Shown piece after piece: positions 10,301-19,107 of a stretch of DNA of 39,615 bases (the first letter of the stretch is position 1; every line of letters starts with the position of its first letter). Position numbers and translations under genes: made by a program. The notes beneath the pieces were generated by a model, which did not search any database, was not told where the DNA came from, and saw nothing but the letters and a program-made list of their open reading frames with translations. The DNA comes from Pseudomonadota bacterium (GTDB lineage: Bacteria > Pseudomonadota > Alphaproteobacteria > Caulobacterales > Aquidulcibacteraceae): contig JACQAC010000041.1 of NCBI GenBank assembly GCA_016195245.1, positions 1-39,615 of the forward strand. The letters run 5' to 3'.

Positions 10301-12142
10301 TCAGGCCGACTGTGGGATTTTGGCCTTAGGCGCCGCGCCGCAACCGGCGTGCGTAATGTCGAGATAGAATTGCTGCATGTCCCATGCCCCGGTTGGGCAG
10401 CGTTCCGCGCAGAGACCGCAGTGCAAACAAACGTCCTCGTCTTTCGCCATGATGCGGCCGGTATTGAGCCCGTCAGCGACGTAGAGGTCCTGCATTGGAT
10501 TCTTTGCCGGCGCGTTGAGTCTTTCGCGAAGCTCCGTCTCTTCGCCATTCGGCGTAAACGTGATGCAATCCATCGGGCAGATGTCCACGCACGCGTCGCA
10601 CTCAATGCAAAGGCTCGCGGTGAACACCGTCTCGACATCGCAGTTGAGGCAGCGCTGCGCTTCCTTGTAGCCCGTCGGCAGATCGAAGCCCTTCTCGACT
10701 TCGAGCTTCACGTTCTTGAGTGTCAGCGCTGGCTCGACTTGCGGAACCTTGTAGCGGTTGTCGTTGGTGATGTCGTTGTCATAGCTCCACTCGTGAATGC
10801 CCATCTTGGTGGACATCATGGAGACGCCCGGGGGCGGACGCTGCTTCACGTCCTGACCTGAGAGCATGAGATCGATCGACACCGCCGCATCGTGGCCATG
10901 CGCGACGGCCCAGATGATGTTCTTCGGGCCGAAGGCGGCGTCGCCGCCGAAGAACACGTTCTTGATGTCGGACTGCATGGTGATCGGATCGACAACCGGC
11001 ATGTCCCATTTGTCGAAACTCATCCCGATGTCGCGCTCAATCCACGGAAACGCGTTCTCCTGGCCTACGGCCATCAGCACATCATCGCACTCATAATGCA
11101 CGTCCGGCTCGCCGGTCGGCACGAGCTTTCGCTTCCCGCCCTCGTTCGCCCGATGCGTCTTCGTAAACAACACGCCGGTGAGCTTGCCGTTTTTGTGGGT
11201 GATTTCCTTCGGGTTGAGGAAGTTGATGATCGGGATACCTTCGTGCTGGGCGTCTTCCTTTTCCCAGGGCGAGGCCTTCATCTCATCAAAGCCGGAGCGG
11301 ACGATCACCTTCACGTCCTCGCCGCCCAAACGGCGCGAGGTGCGGCAGCAATCCATGGCGGTGTTGCCGCCGCCGAGCACGATGACGCGCCTGCCGATCT
11401 TATGGATGTGATCGAACGAAACGTTCGAGAGCCAATCGATGCCGATATGGACGTTGGCGCCCGCTTCTTTCTGGCCTAGCAGCTGCAGATCGCGCCCGCG
11501 GGGCGCGCCGGACCCGACGAACACAGCGTCCCAGCCTTCCGCCAAGAACGACTTCAGTGAATCCACGCGCTGGCCGAAATGCGTCACCGGCTCGTAGCGC
11601 AGAATATAGCCAACCTCTTCGTCGATCACGCTCTCCGGCAGACGGAAGCGCGGGATCTGCGTGCGGATCATGCCGCCGGCTTTCGGGTCGCCGTCGAAAA
11701 TGTGAACCTCATAGCCCAGCGGCAGCAGATCGCGCGCCACCGTCAGCGATGCCGGTCCCGCGCCGATGCAGGCGACGCGCTTGCCGTTCTTCTTCGCAGC
11801 CAACGGCGGCAGCCGCTCGGTGATGTCGGAGTCCTTATTGTCCGCCGCGACGCGTTTCAGGCGGCAGATCGCCACCGGTTCCGGCTTTTCGCGCCCCTCT
11901 TCGACGCGCCCGCGGCGGCAGGCGGGCTCGCAAGGCCGGTCACAGGTGCGCCCGAGGATGCCGGGAAACACGTTCGACTTCCAATTGATCATGAAAGCGT
12001 CGGTGTAACGCTGCGCCGCAATCAGCCGGATGTATTCCGGCACCGGCGTATGCGCTGGGCACGCCCACTGGCAGTCGACCACCTTGTGAAAGTAGTCCGG
12101 GTTCTTGATGTCAGTCGGCTTCAAGCGCGCGCTCCCAAGCAT
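10301..12142 (-). CDS. GltD-like FAD-dependent oxidoreductase with C-terminal 4Fe-4S ferredoxin motifs
   Basis: CDRPCEPACRRGRVEEG, KRVACIGAGPASLTVARDLLPLGYEVHIFD, VIVLGGGNTAMDCCRTSRRLG, CIECDACVDICPMDCITF, CLHCGLCAERCPTGAWDM. Start chosen at MLGSARLKP. Confidence 0.88.
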   Translation of the reverse strand: MLGSARLKPTDIKNPDYFHKVVDCQWACPAHTPVPEYIRLIAAQRYTDAFMINWKSNVFPGILGRTCDRPCEPACRRGRVEEGREKPEPVAICRLKRVAADNKDSDITERLPPLAAKKNGKRVACIGAGPASLTVARDLLPLGYEVHIFDGDPKAGGMIRTQIPRFRLPESVIDEEVGYILRYEPVTHFGQRVDSLKSFLAEGWDAVFVGSGAPRGRDLQLLGQKEAGANVHIGIDWLSNVSFDHIHKIGRRVIVLGGGNTAMDCCRTSRRLGGEDVKVIVRSGFDEMKASPWEKEDAQHEGIPIINFLNPKEITHKNGKLTGVLFTKTHRANEGGKRKLVPTGEPDVHYECDDVLMAVGQENAFPWIERDIGMSFDKWDMPVVDPITMQSDIKNVFFGGDAAFGPKNIIWAVAHGHDAAVSIDLMLSGQDVKQRPPPGVSMMSTKMGIHEWSYDNDITNDNRYKVPQVEPALTLKNVKLEVEKGFDLPTGYKEAQRCLNCDVETVFTASLCIECDACVDICPMDCITFTPNGEETELRERLNAPAKNPMQDLYVADGLNTGRIMAKDEDVCLHCGLCAERCPTGAWDMQQFYLDITHAGCGAAPKAKIPQSA

Positions 12143-12241
12143 CGGGGGCGGCAACCTACCCTTCCGCGCGAACGGCGCAAGCGCTGTGGTTTGTGATAAG
12201 CGCTTGATTGCACCGTTGGCGCTGGCAATGGTCTGGGCCAC

Positions 12242-14014
12242 ATGCAGGATGGCTGGCACTTCTGGATCGACCGCGGGGGCACCTTCACGGATGTGGTCGC
12301 GCGCGCCCCTGATGGCGCCGAAGTCGTGCGCAAGCTTCTATCGGTCAATCCGGAGCGTTATCAGGATGCTGCGCTAGAAGCGATCCGCGCCATTTTGGCC
12401 GAGCATGGCGCCGCAGCGGAAGACATCACCGCAGTGCGTCTCGGTACAACCGTCGCCACCAATGCATTGCTGGAGCGTAAGGGCGCGGATGTGCTGCTGG
12501 CGGTGACACAGGGCTTCGCTGACGCCCTTGAGATCGGCACGCAGGCGCGGCCGGACATTTTTGCGCTCAATATCGTCAAGCCGGATCTCCTCCAGAAGCG
12601 CGTGATCGAGGTGCGCGAACGCGTCACTGCACAAGGCGAAGTCCTTACTCCGCTCGATGCGGCGCGGGCGCGAACCGAACTTCAGTGCGCGTACGACGAC
12701 GGCTTCCGCGCTATCGCCATCGCCTGCCTGCACGGCTGGGCATTTCCGGCTCACGAGCGCAAGCTCGCAGCCATCGCTCGGGACATTGGCTTCACGCAGA
12801 TCAGCGTGAGCCACGAAATCAGCGGCCTAATCAAATTCGTGCCGCGCACCGATACGACGGTTGCCGACGCTTACCTCTCGCCCGTCCTACGCGCCTACGT
12901 CGATGGCTTCGCCGGAAGCCTGCACGCTAAGGGCGACATCCACTTCATGCAATCCAATGGCGGCTTGGCGCACGCCGACCACTTCCGCGGCCGCGATGCA
13001 GTGCTTTCCGGCCCCGCAGGCGGCGTCGTCGGCATGGCGGCCGCGGCTAAACGCGCTGGCTTCGAGAATGCGCTCGGCTTCGATATGGGCGGCACATCGA
13101 CAGATGTCTCGCACTATGCCGGCGCGTTCGAGCGCACCAACGAAACCGTCGTCGCCGGCGTGCGTCTGTCAGCGCCGATGCTACAGGTCCACACTGTCGC
13201 CGCTGGCGGCGGCTCGATTTGCTTCTTCGACGGGGTGCGTTTGCGGGTCGGACCGCACAGCGCCGGCGCCGATCCCGGCCCCGCTTGCTATCGCCGCGGC
13301 GGCCCACTGACGATCACCGACTGCAACGTGCTGCTCGGCCGCGTGCGGCCGGAATTCTTTCCCGCGATCTTTGGCCCAAACGGCGACCAGCCGCTTGACC
13401 GCGGCGCAGTCACGAAACGTTTCGCCGATCTCAGCGCCGAGGTGGAACGCGGGACTGGCCACGCCATCACGCCGGAAGATGCAGCGGAGGGCTTTCTGCG
13501 CATCGCCAACGAGCACATGGCTGCCGCGATCAAGAAGATCTCCATCGAGCGCGGTTATGATCCCACACGCTACGCGCTCGTGGCGTTCGGCGGCGCAGGT
13601 GGTCAACATGCCTGCGCGGTGGCGGACGCCGTGGGCGTTGAGACCATTTTGCTCCATCCCCTCGCCGGGCTCCTGAGCGCGTGGGGGATGGGATTGGCGG
13701 ATGTGCGATCCGTGGAGGAGGAGACCGTCGAACAGCGGCTCAGCGACGCCACCGCCTTGATATCGCGCGGACGCCAGCTGGTTGCGAAAGCCGCTCAAGC
13801 CTTGGCCCTAAGCAGCGACGATCAATTTCAGGCAGCGATCACCGCGAACCTGAAATACGAAGGTGCGGATTCGTCGCTGCCGATTCCGCTCACCTCGCCT
13901 GATCTCGCGCAAGACTTCGAAATTGAGCACCGCAAACGGTTCGGCTTTGTCGATCCGGCGCGCGCGATCGTGGTCGCGTCACTCTCCGCCGAAGCCATAG
14001 CGCAGAACCAGTAG
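12242..14014 (+). CDS. Hydantoinase/5-oxoprolinase A-type subunit (HyuA-like)
   Basis: [104 protein letters not shown]. Ends at TAG 14012-14014. Confidence 0.9.
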   Translation: MQDGWHFWIDRGGTFTDVVARAPDGAEVVRKLLSVNPERYQDAALEAIRAILAEHGAAAEDITAVRLGTTVATNALLERKGADVLLAVTQGFADALEIGTQARPDIFALNIVKPDLLQKRVIEVRERVTAQGEVLTPLDAARARTELQCAYDDGFRAIAIACLHGWAFPAHERKLAAIARDIGFTQISVSHEISGLIKFVPRTDTTVADAYLSPVLRAYVDGFAGSLHAKGDIHFMQSNGGLAHADHFRGRDAVLSGPAGGVVGMAAAAKRAGFENALGFDMGGTSTDVSHYAGAFERTNETVVAGVRLSAPMLQVHTVAAGGGSICFFDGVRLRVGPHSAGADPGPACYRRGGPLTITDCNVLLGRVRPEFFPAIFGPNGDQPLDRGAVTKRFADLSAEVERGTGHAITPEDAAEGFLRIANEHMAAAIKKISIERGYDPTRYALVAFGGAGGQHACAVADAVGVETILLHPLAGLLSAWGMGLADVRSVEEETVEQRLSDATALISRGRQLVAKAAQALALSSDDQFQAAITANLKYEGADSSLPIPLTSPDLAQDFEIEHRKRFGFVDPARAIVVASLSAEAIAQNQ

Positions 14015-14017
14015 CCG

Positions 14018-15721
14018 GTGTTCGAACGGACTAGTCTTTTCCCGGGCTTCGCCACAGAAGGTCCAGCTCTCATTCTCGAACAGGGCGCCACGACGTTCGT
14101 CGATGTCGGCTGGCGCGCGCGTATGAGCGAGCACGGCGACATCATCCTAACACGCACCGCGCCGGTCGAACGCAAAGCCATAGGCACACACGCCGATCCG
14201 ATTCTGCTCGAGGTCTTCAACAACCGCTTCATGGGCGTGGCGGAGGAAATGGGGCTGGCCCTTCAAACCACTGCCTCCTCCGTCAATATCAAGGAGCGCC
14301 TCGACTTCTCCTGCGCTGTTTTCGACACCAGTGGAGGTCTCGTCGCCAACGCGCCGCATATTCCGGTGCATCTTGGCTCGATGAGCGACAGCGTTCGTGA
14401 AATCATCCGCCAACGCGGGGACACCATCCGCGCCGGCGACATCTACATGCTGAACGCACCCCACGCCGGCGGCACGCACTTGCCAGACATCACTGTCATA
14501 GCACCGGTCATACTTGATGGCGAAACCAAACCCGCGTTCTTCACCGCAGCACGCGGCCACCACGCCGACATCGGCGGCGCCACGCCGGGCTCAATGCCGC
14601 CGGATTCGCATACAATCGAAGACGAAGGCGTGCTGATTGAGAATTTCCTGCTCGTACAGGACGGCCGCCTGCTTGAGTCCGAAACGCGCGCCCTCTTCGC
14701 TTCCGCCCAGCATCCCGCCCGCGACATCGATCGCAACATCGCCGACCTCAAAGCTCAAATTGCCGCGTGCGTGCGCGGCGCGGGGGAATTGAAGCGGCTG
14801 GTCGCGCATTACGGCGCCGAAGGCGTCGCAGCCTACATGAACCATGTTCAGGATAACGCCGAAGAGCAGATCAAGCGGGCCATCGCGAAGCTTGAGCCCT
14901 GCGCGTTCGAAGCGCCGATGGACAACGGCGCCACGGTCCGCGTCGCAATCACGCCAGATCGCGATCGACGCACCGTCCGCGTGGACTTCAGCGGAACCAG
15001 CCCACAGAGCGAAACCAATTTCAACGCGCCGCTGGCCATCACCCGCGCAGCAACACTTTATGTCTTCCGCACTTTGCTGGACGACCACATTCCCCTGAAC
15101 GAGGGTTGCCTGAAGCCGATCGAGATCGTTGTGCCAGAAGGGTGTCTGCTCAATCCCCGGCGTGGCGCGGCGGTGGTAGCCGGCAATGTAGAAACCAGCC
15201 AGATCGTCGTTGATGCACTCTACGGCGCGCTTGGCGTGCTTGCGGCAAGCCAAGGCACAATGAACAACCTCACCTTCGGTGACGACCGGCGGCAATATTA
15301 CGAAACCATCTGCGGCGGCGCAGGCGCAGGCGCTTCTTTCGATGGGGCCTCGGCTGTGCAAACGCACATGACCAACTCGCGGATGACAGACCCCGAGGTT
15401 CTGGAAACTCGCTTCCCGGTTCTGGTCGAGCAGTTCGCCATGCGCCGCGGTTCAGGCGGCGCGGGCATCCATCGCGGCGGCGACGGCACAATACGCCGCG
15501 TTCGCTTCCGCGAGCCCATGAACGCCGCCATTCTCTCCAACCGACGCGACACCCGGCCGTTCGGCTTGCGGGGCGGATCCGGCGGCGCGGCAGGCGCAAA
15601 TCGCGTTGAGCGAAGCGACGGCGGGATCGAAGTTCTGAGCGCCACGGCGCAGGCGGAGCTTGCACCGGGCGACGTCTTCGTGATCGAAACGCCAGGCGGC
15701 GGCGGTTACGGCAAGCAATAG
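14018..15721 (+). CDS. Hydantoinase/5-oxoprolinase B-type subunit, carrying a remnant of the A-subunit C-terminus at its N-terminus
   Basis: N-terminal [28 protein letters not shown] is HyuA C-terminus-like; then [45 protein letters not shown]-term ETPGGGGYG. Same frame as the upstream ORF. Confidence 0.88.
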   Translation: MFERTSLFPGFATEGPALILEQGATTFVDVGWRARMSEHGDIILTRTAPVERKAIGTHADPILLEVFNNRFMGVAEEMGLALQTTASSVNIKERLDFSCAVFDTSGGLVANAPHIPVHLGSMSDSVREIIRQRGDTIRAGDIYMLNAPHAGGTHLPDITVIAPVILDGETKPAFFTAARGHHADIGGATPGSMPPDSHTIEDEGVLIENFLLVQDGRLLESETRALFASAQHPARDIDRNIADLKAQIAACVRGAGELKRLVAHYGAEGVAAYMNHVQDNAEEQIKRAIAKLEPCAFEAPMDNGATVRVAITPDRDRRTVRVDFSGTSPQSETNFNAPLAITRAATLYVFRTLLDDHIPLNEGCLKPIEIVVPEGCLLNPRRGAAVVAGNVETSQIVVDALYGALGVLAASQGTMNNLTFGDDRRQYYETICGGAGAGASFDGASAVQTHMTNSRMTDPEVLETRFPVLVEQFAMRRGSGGAGIHRGGDGTIRRVRFREPMNAAILSNRRDTRPFGLRGGSGGAAGANRVERSDGGIEVLSATAQAELAPGDVFVIETPGGGGYGKQ

Positions 15722-15731
15722 GGGCGGCGGC

Positions 15732-16442
15732 ATGCTGGTGCTTTTGGGGATTGCCGTTGTCGTCTTCGGATTTGTCGTCCGCGCCAATCCGCTTCTGGTG
15801 GTGATGGCGGCGGCGCTAACGACTGGGCTCGCTGCAGCATGGACGCCAGGCGTTTCGCCAGAACTGATGTGGGCAGCGGCGCTTCACACGCTCGCGCAAT
15901 TCGGCAAGGCCTTTAACGACAGCCGCTTCATTTCCATCGTCTGGCTCGTGCTCGCCGCCATTGGCTTGCTGGAGCGCGGCGGGCTCCAGGAACGCGCGCG
16001 CATCGTCATCGGCCGCATCAAGGCCGCGACCGCGGGCCGCCTGCTGTGGGTGTATCTCATCATCCGGCAACTCACGGCCATGCTGGGGCTTACCTCGCTG
16101 GGTGGACAAGCGCAGATGGTGCGCCCGCTCGTTGCGCCCATGGCTGAAAGTGCGGTGGAAGCGCGCTACGGCGCCCTGCCCGATAAAGAGCGCTATCTCG
16201 TGCGCTCGCACGCCGCCGCCGTCGACAATATCGGCGTCTTCTTCGGCGAGGACGTATTCATCGCCATGTCGTCGGTGCTTTTGATCCAGGGTTTCATGGC
16301 CAGCAATGGCGTCCCCGCCGCGCCCCTCGATATTTCACGCTGGGCGATCCCGACGGCGATCGCCGCGCTCGCCATCCATTCGGTGCGGCTTTGGCTGCTC
16401 GACCGGCGCCTGAAACGCGCGCTGAGGAAAACTGCGCCATGA
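15732..16442 (+). CDS. DUF969 family membrane protein
   Basis: FNDSRFISIVWLVLAAIGLLERGGLQERA, IIRQLTAMLGLTSLGGQAQMVRPLVAPMAE; multi-TM; directly upstream of a DUF979-like gene. Confidence 0.8.
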   Translation: MLVLLGIAVVVFGFVVRANPLLVVMAAALTTGLAAAWTPGVSPELMWAAALHTLAQFGKAFNDSRFISIVWLVLAAIGLLERGGLQERARIVIGRIKAATAGRLLWVYLIIRQLTAMLGLTSLGGQAQMVRPLVAPMAESAVEARYGALPDKERYLVRSHAAAVDNIGVFFGEDVFIAMSSVLLIQGFMASNGVPAAPLDISRWAIPTAIAALAIHSVRLWLLDRRLKRALRKTAP

Positions 16443-17407
16443 TCACGCGCGAACACGCCTATCTCGTCGTTGGACTTTTCTTTGCGGCGGTTTCGCTGCT
16501 GTCCATCTTCGATCGCGTCAATCGGCGCCGAATTATCAATTTCCTGTTTTGGGGTTTGCTGGCGGCAAGCTTCCTCGCAGGCTCGCACATCGGCGACCTT
16601 GGCAACGGCGTGCTGGTGTTGGGCCTCGTCATTGTTGGCTCGATTGGCCTCGGCCAGGGCAAGCCAGCGACAACCACGCCGGATGAGCGGCGCGAAAGCG
16701 CGGTGCGGCGTGGCGACATGCTCTTTCTTCCCGCGCTTGTCATTCCCGCCGTCGCGCTCGCGGGCACGCTGGTTGTGAACTACACCAGTTGGGGGCCGCA
16801 GCTGATCGAAAAAAGTCCGGCGAGCACCACACTCATTGCGCTCGCCATCGGCGCCATCGTCGCCGTCATCATTCTGATGCTCTGGCTCAAGCCGCCGGCG
16901 CTCGCATCCTTGCAGGAAGGCCGACGGTTGCTTGATTCGGTAGGCTGGGCGACGATCCTTCCGCAGATGTTGGCGGCGCTCGGCGCTGTGTTTCTTGCCA
17001 ACGGCGTCGGTGATCAGGTCGGCCATCTTGTGAGCCAGTACATCCCGCTGAACACGCCCATGCTGGCGGTGACAGCTTATTGCGTCGGCATGGCGCTCTT
17101 CACCATTATCATGGGCAACGCATTCGCCGCCTTCCCGGTTATGACAGCCGGCGTCGGCTTGCCGATCCTGGTGCATCATTTCGGCGGCAACGCAGTCGTC
17201 ATCTGCGCCATCGGCATGGTGGCTGGTTATTGCGGCACGCTGATGACTCCGATGGCCGCGAACTTTAACGTCGTGCCCGCCAACCTACTCGAACTGCCCG
17301 ATCGAAAAGCCGCGCTTAATGGCGTCATCCGCGCCCAAATTCCGACGGCGATCCCGCTGCTGATCGCCAACATCATCTTGATGCGCATATTGGCGTTTCC
17401 GTCATGA
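16439..17407 (+). CDS. DUF979 family membrane protein
   Basis: Start at 16439 overlapping the upstream stop (ATGA). MITREHAYLVVGLFFAAVSLLSIFDRVNRRRIINFLFWGLLAASFLAGSHIGD; NAFAAFPVMTAGVGLPILVHHFGGNA; YCGTLMTPMAANFN. Confidence 0.82.
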   Translation: MITREHAYLVVGLFFAAVSLLSIFDRVNRRRIINFLFWGLLAASFLAGSHIGDLGNGVLVLGLVIVGSIGLGQGKPATTTPDERRESAVRRGDMLFLPALVIPAVALAGTLVVNYTSWGPQLIEKSPASTTLIALAIGAIVAVIILMLWLKPPALASLQEGRRLLDSVGWATILPQMLAALGAVFLANGVGDQVGHLVSQYIPLNTPMLAVTAYCVGMALFTIIMGNAFAAFPVMTAGVGLPILVHHFGGNAVVICAIGMVAGYCGTLMTPMAANFNVVPANLLELPDRKAALNGVIRAQIPTAIPLLIANIILMRILAFPS

Positions 17408-18408
17408 CCGCTCTCACACTCGATCTCGCCGAGAAATTTGCCTCGCTCGCGCTCGCGCACGTGGGCCGCGAATATCCCAACATTCTGCAGCACGCCATGG
17501 CTGGCCCTGAAGATATTGTGGGCCCGCGCGAAGCACACCCCATCTTCTTCGGTAGCTACGATTGGCACTCATGTGTGCATGGCTACTGGTTACTCGCGCG
17601 ATTGCTCCGGCGTCATCCAGATTTGAGGGCTGCAAACGCCATCAACGCCTTGTTCAACGAAAACATCACCGAGACCAATGTCGCTGGAGAACTGACCTAC
17701 CTCGCCCGCCCAACGGCACGCGGATTTGAGCGGCCCTACGGTTGGGCATGGTTACTTGCGTTGCAGGGTGAGCTGAACGAGCACAAGACCAGCGCCGGCA
17801 AGGACGCCGCCAAGACGATGCGGCCGCTGGCTGACGCTTTCGCCAAACGGTTCATGAGCTATCTGCCGCTCGCTGATTATCCGACGCGCACCGGCGCTCA
17901 CCCGTCCACTGCGTTCGCTTTGCGCCTAGCCGCGGAGTACGCCGAGCCGCACGACCCCGAACTGTTCACTCTCATGCGTGATAAGGCGCTCGCCTGGTAC
18001 ACTGCCGATGCACGTGCGCAGGCCTGGGAACCGAGCCAGGATGATTTCCTTTCTCCAACGTTGATGGAGGCAGAATGCATGCGCCGCTTTTTGACACCGG
18101 AGCAATTCCGCGCATGGTTCGCGCTTTTCTTGCCAGACGCGGCGCAACAGCAACCCGCGACGTTGTTTGCCCCGCCCCGCGTCAGTGATCGAACCGACGG
18201 CAAGATCGCCCATCTCGATGGACTGAACTTTTCACGCGCCTGGTGCTGGCGCTCAATCGCCCGAGCACTCGGTGAGGACGATCCGCTCGCCCCGATCGCC
18301 CGCGAAGCGGCGGAACGGCACTTAGCGGCGAGCCTTCCCTACGTTACTGGCGACTATATGGGCGAACATTGGCTCGCGACCTTTGCCGTGCTGGCGCTTG
18401 AGACCTAG
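17404..18408 (+). CDS. DUF2891 family protein
   Basis: ATGA overlap with the DUF979 gene. REAHPIFFGSYDWHSCVHGYWLLARLLRR, GWAWLLALQGEL, GLNFSRAWCWRSIA, GEHWLATFAVLAL. Confidence 0.82.
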   Translation: MTALTLDLAEKFASLALAHVGREYPNILQHAMAGPEDIVGPREAHPIFFGSYDWHSCVHGYWLLARLLRRHPDLRAANAINALFNENITETNVAGELTYLARPTARGFERPYGWAWLLALQGELNEHKTSAGKDAAKTMRPLADAFAKRFMSYLPLADYPTRTGAHPSTAFALRLAAEYAEPHDPELFTLMRDKALAWYTADARAQAWEPSQDDFLSPTLMEAECMRRFLTPEQFRAWFALFLPDAAQQQPATLFAPPRVSDRTDGKIAHLDGLNFSRAWCWRSIARALGEDDPLAPIAREAAERHLAASLPYVTGDYMGEHWLATFAVLALET

Positions 18409-18964
18409 GGGGCGATGCTGAAGGTCAGAGGCGCTAATCCGCCGATCTCGGCGCGGATGGCGTCGCCCTTCTGAAGCGCACTGACGCCGGACGGAGTGCC
18501 GGTGAAAATCAGATCGCCCGCTTCAAGCGTCCACGTGCGCGAGAGCGCTGCTATGATTTCCGGGACGCTCCAAATCATATCAATCAATGGCGCGTCCTGC
18601 TTGGCAATACCATTCACACTCAGACGGATGCGCGCTGTCGCAATATTGCACACGTGCGCCGGCATGAGTGCGCCAACAGGCGCCGAATGATCAAACCCCT
18701 TCGCCGCATCCCAGGGCTGCCCGGATTTCTTCGCGTCGTTTTGGAGGTGAGAGTGGGGTACGGAATTACAGCGCCGCTCTCAACCAACGCGTCCGCCGGT
18801 TTGGTAAAGAAGATCGGCGGTTCGCTCTTGGGATCGTTGCCCATCTCGCGCACGTGATCGGCGTAGTTGCGCCCCACACAAAAGATACGCCGGACAGGGA
18901 AACGCGCACGTTCTCCTGCGACTGCGACACTGGGCTGGCTCGGCGGCTCGATGACGAAAGGCAT
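18405..18964 (-). pseudogene. Fumarylacetoacetate hydrolase (FAH) family protein, internally deleted and frameshifted
   Basis: N-part RIFCVGRNYADHVREMGNDPKSEPPIFFTKPADALVESGAVIPYP and C-part LQNDAKKSGQPWDAAKGFDHSAPVGALMPAHV...LEAGDLIFTGTPSGVSALQKGD lie in different frames; about 40 conserved residues are missing at the junction near 18750. Confidence 0.85.
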
Positions 18965-19107
18965 GGTTGTGCTTTGAGCATGGCTTGGAAAGTTGCGCAA
19001 ACTCTCCCGGGTGGGGAAGCAGGCGCCCCGCTCAGGCATGCAAAGCCTTGCAACGGCGCGCGTCCTGCTCGAATTTCTCGACGTTTTCGCCGAGGGGCAA
19101 CCTGATC

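Noticed and set aside
16193-17179. 328-aa minus-strand ORF opposite the DUF969/DUF979 genes
   Set aside because: His/Arg/Asn-rich antisense translation of hydrophobic membrane protein codons; no family support.
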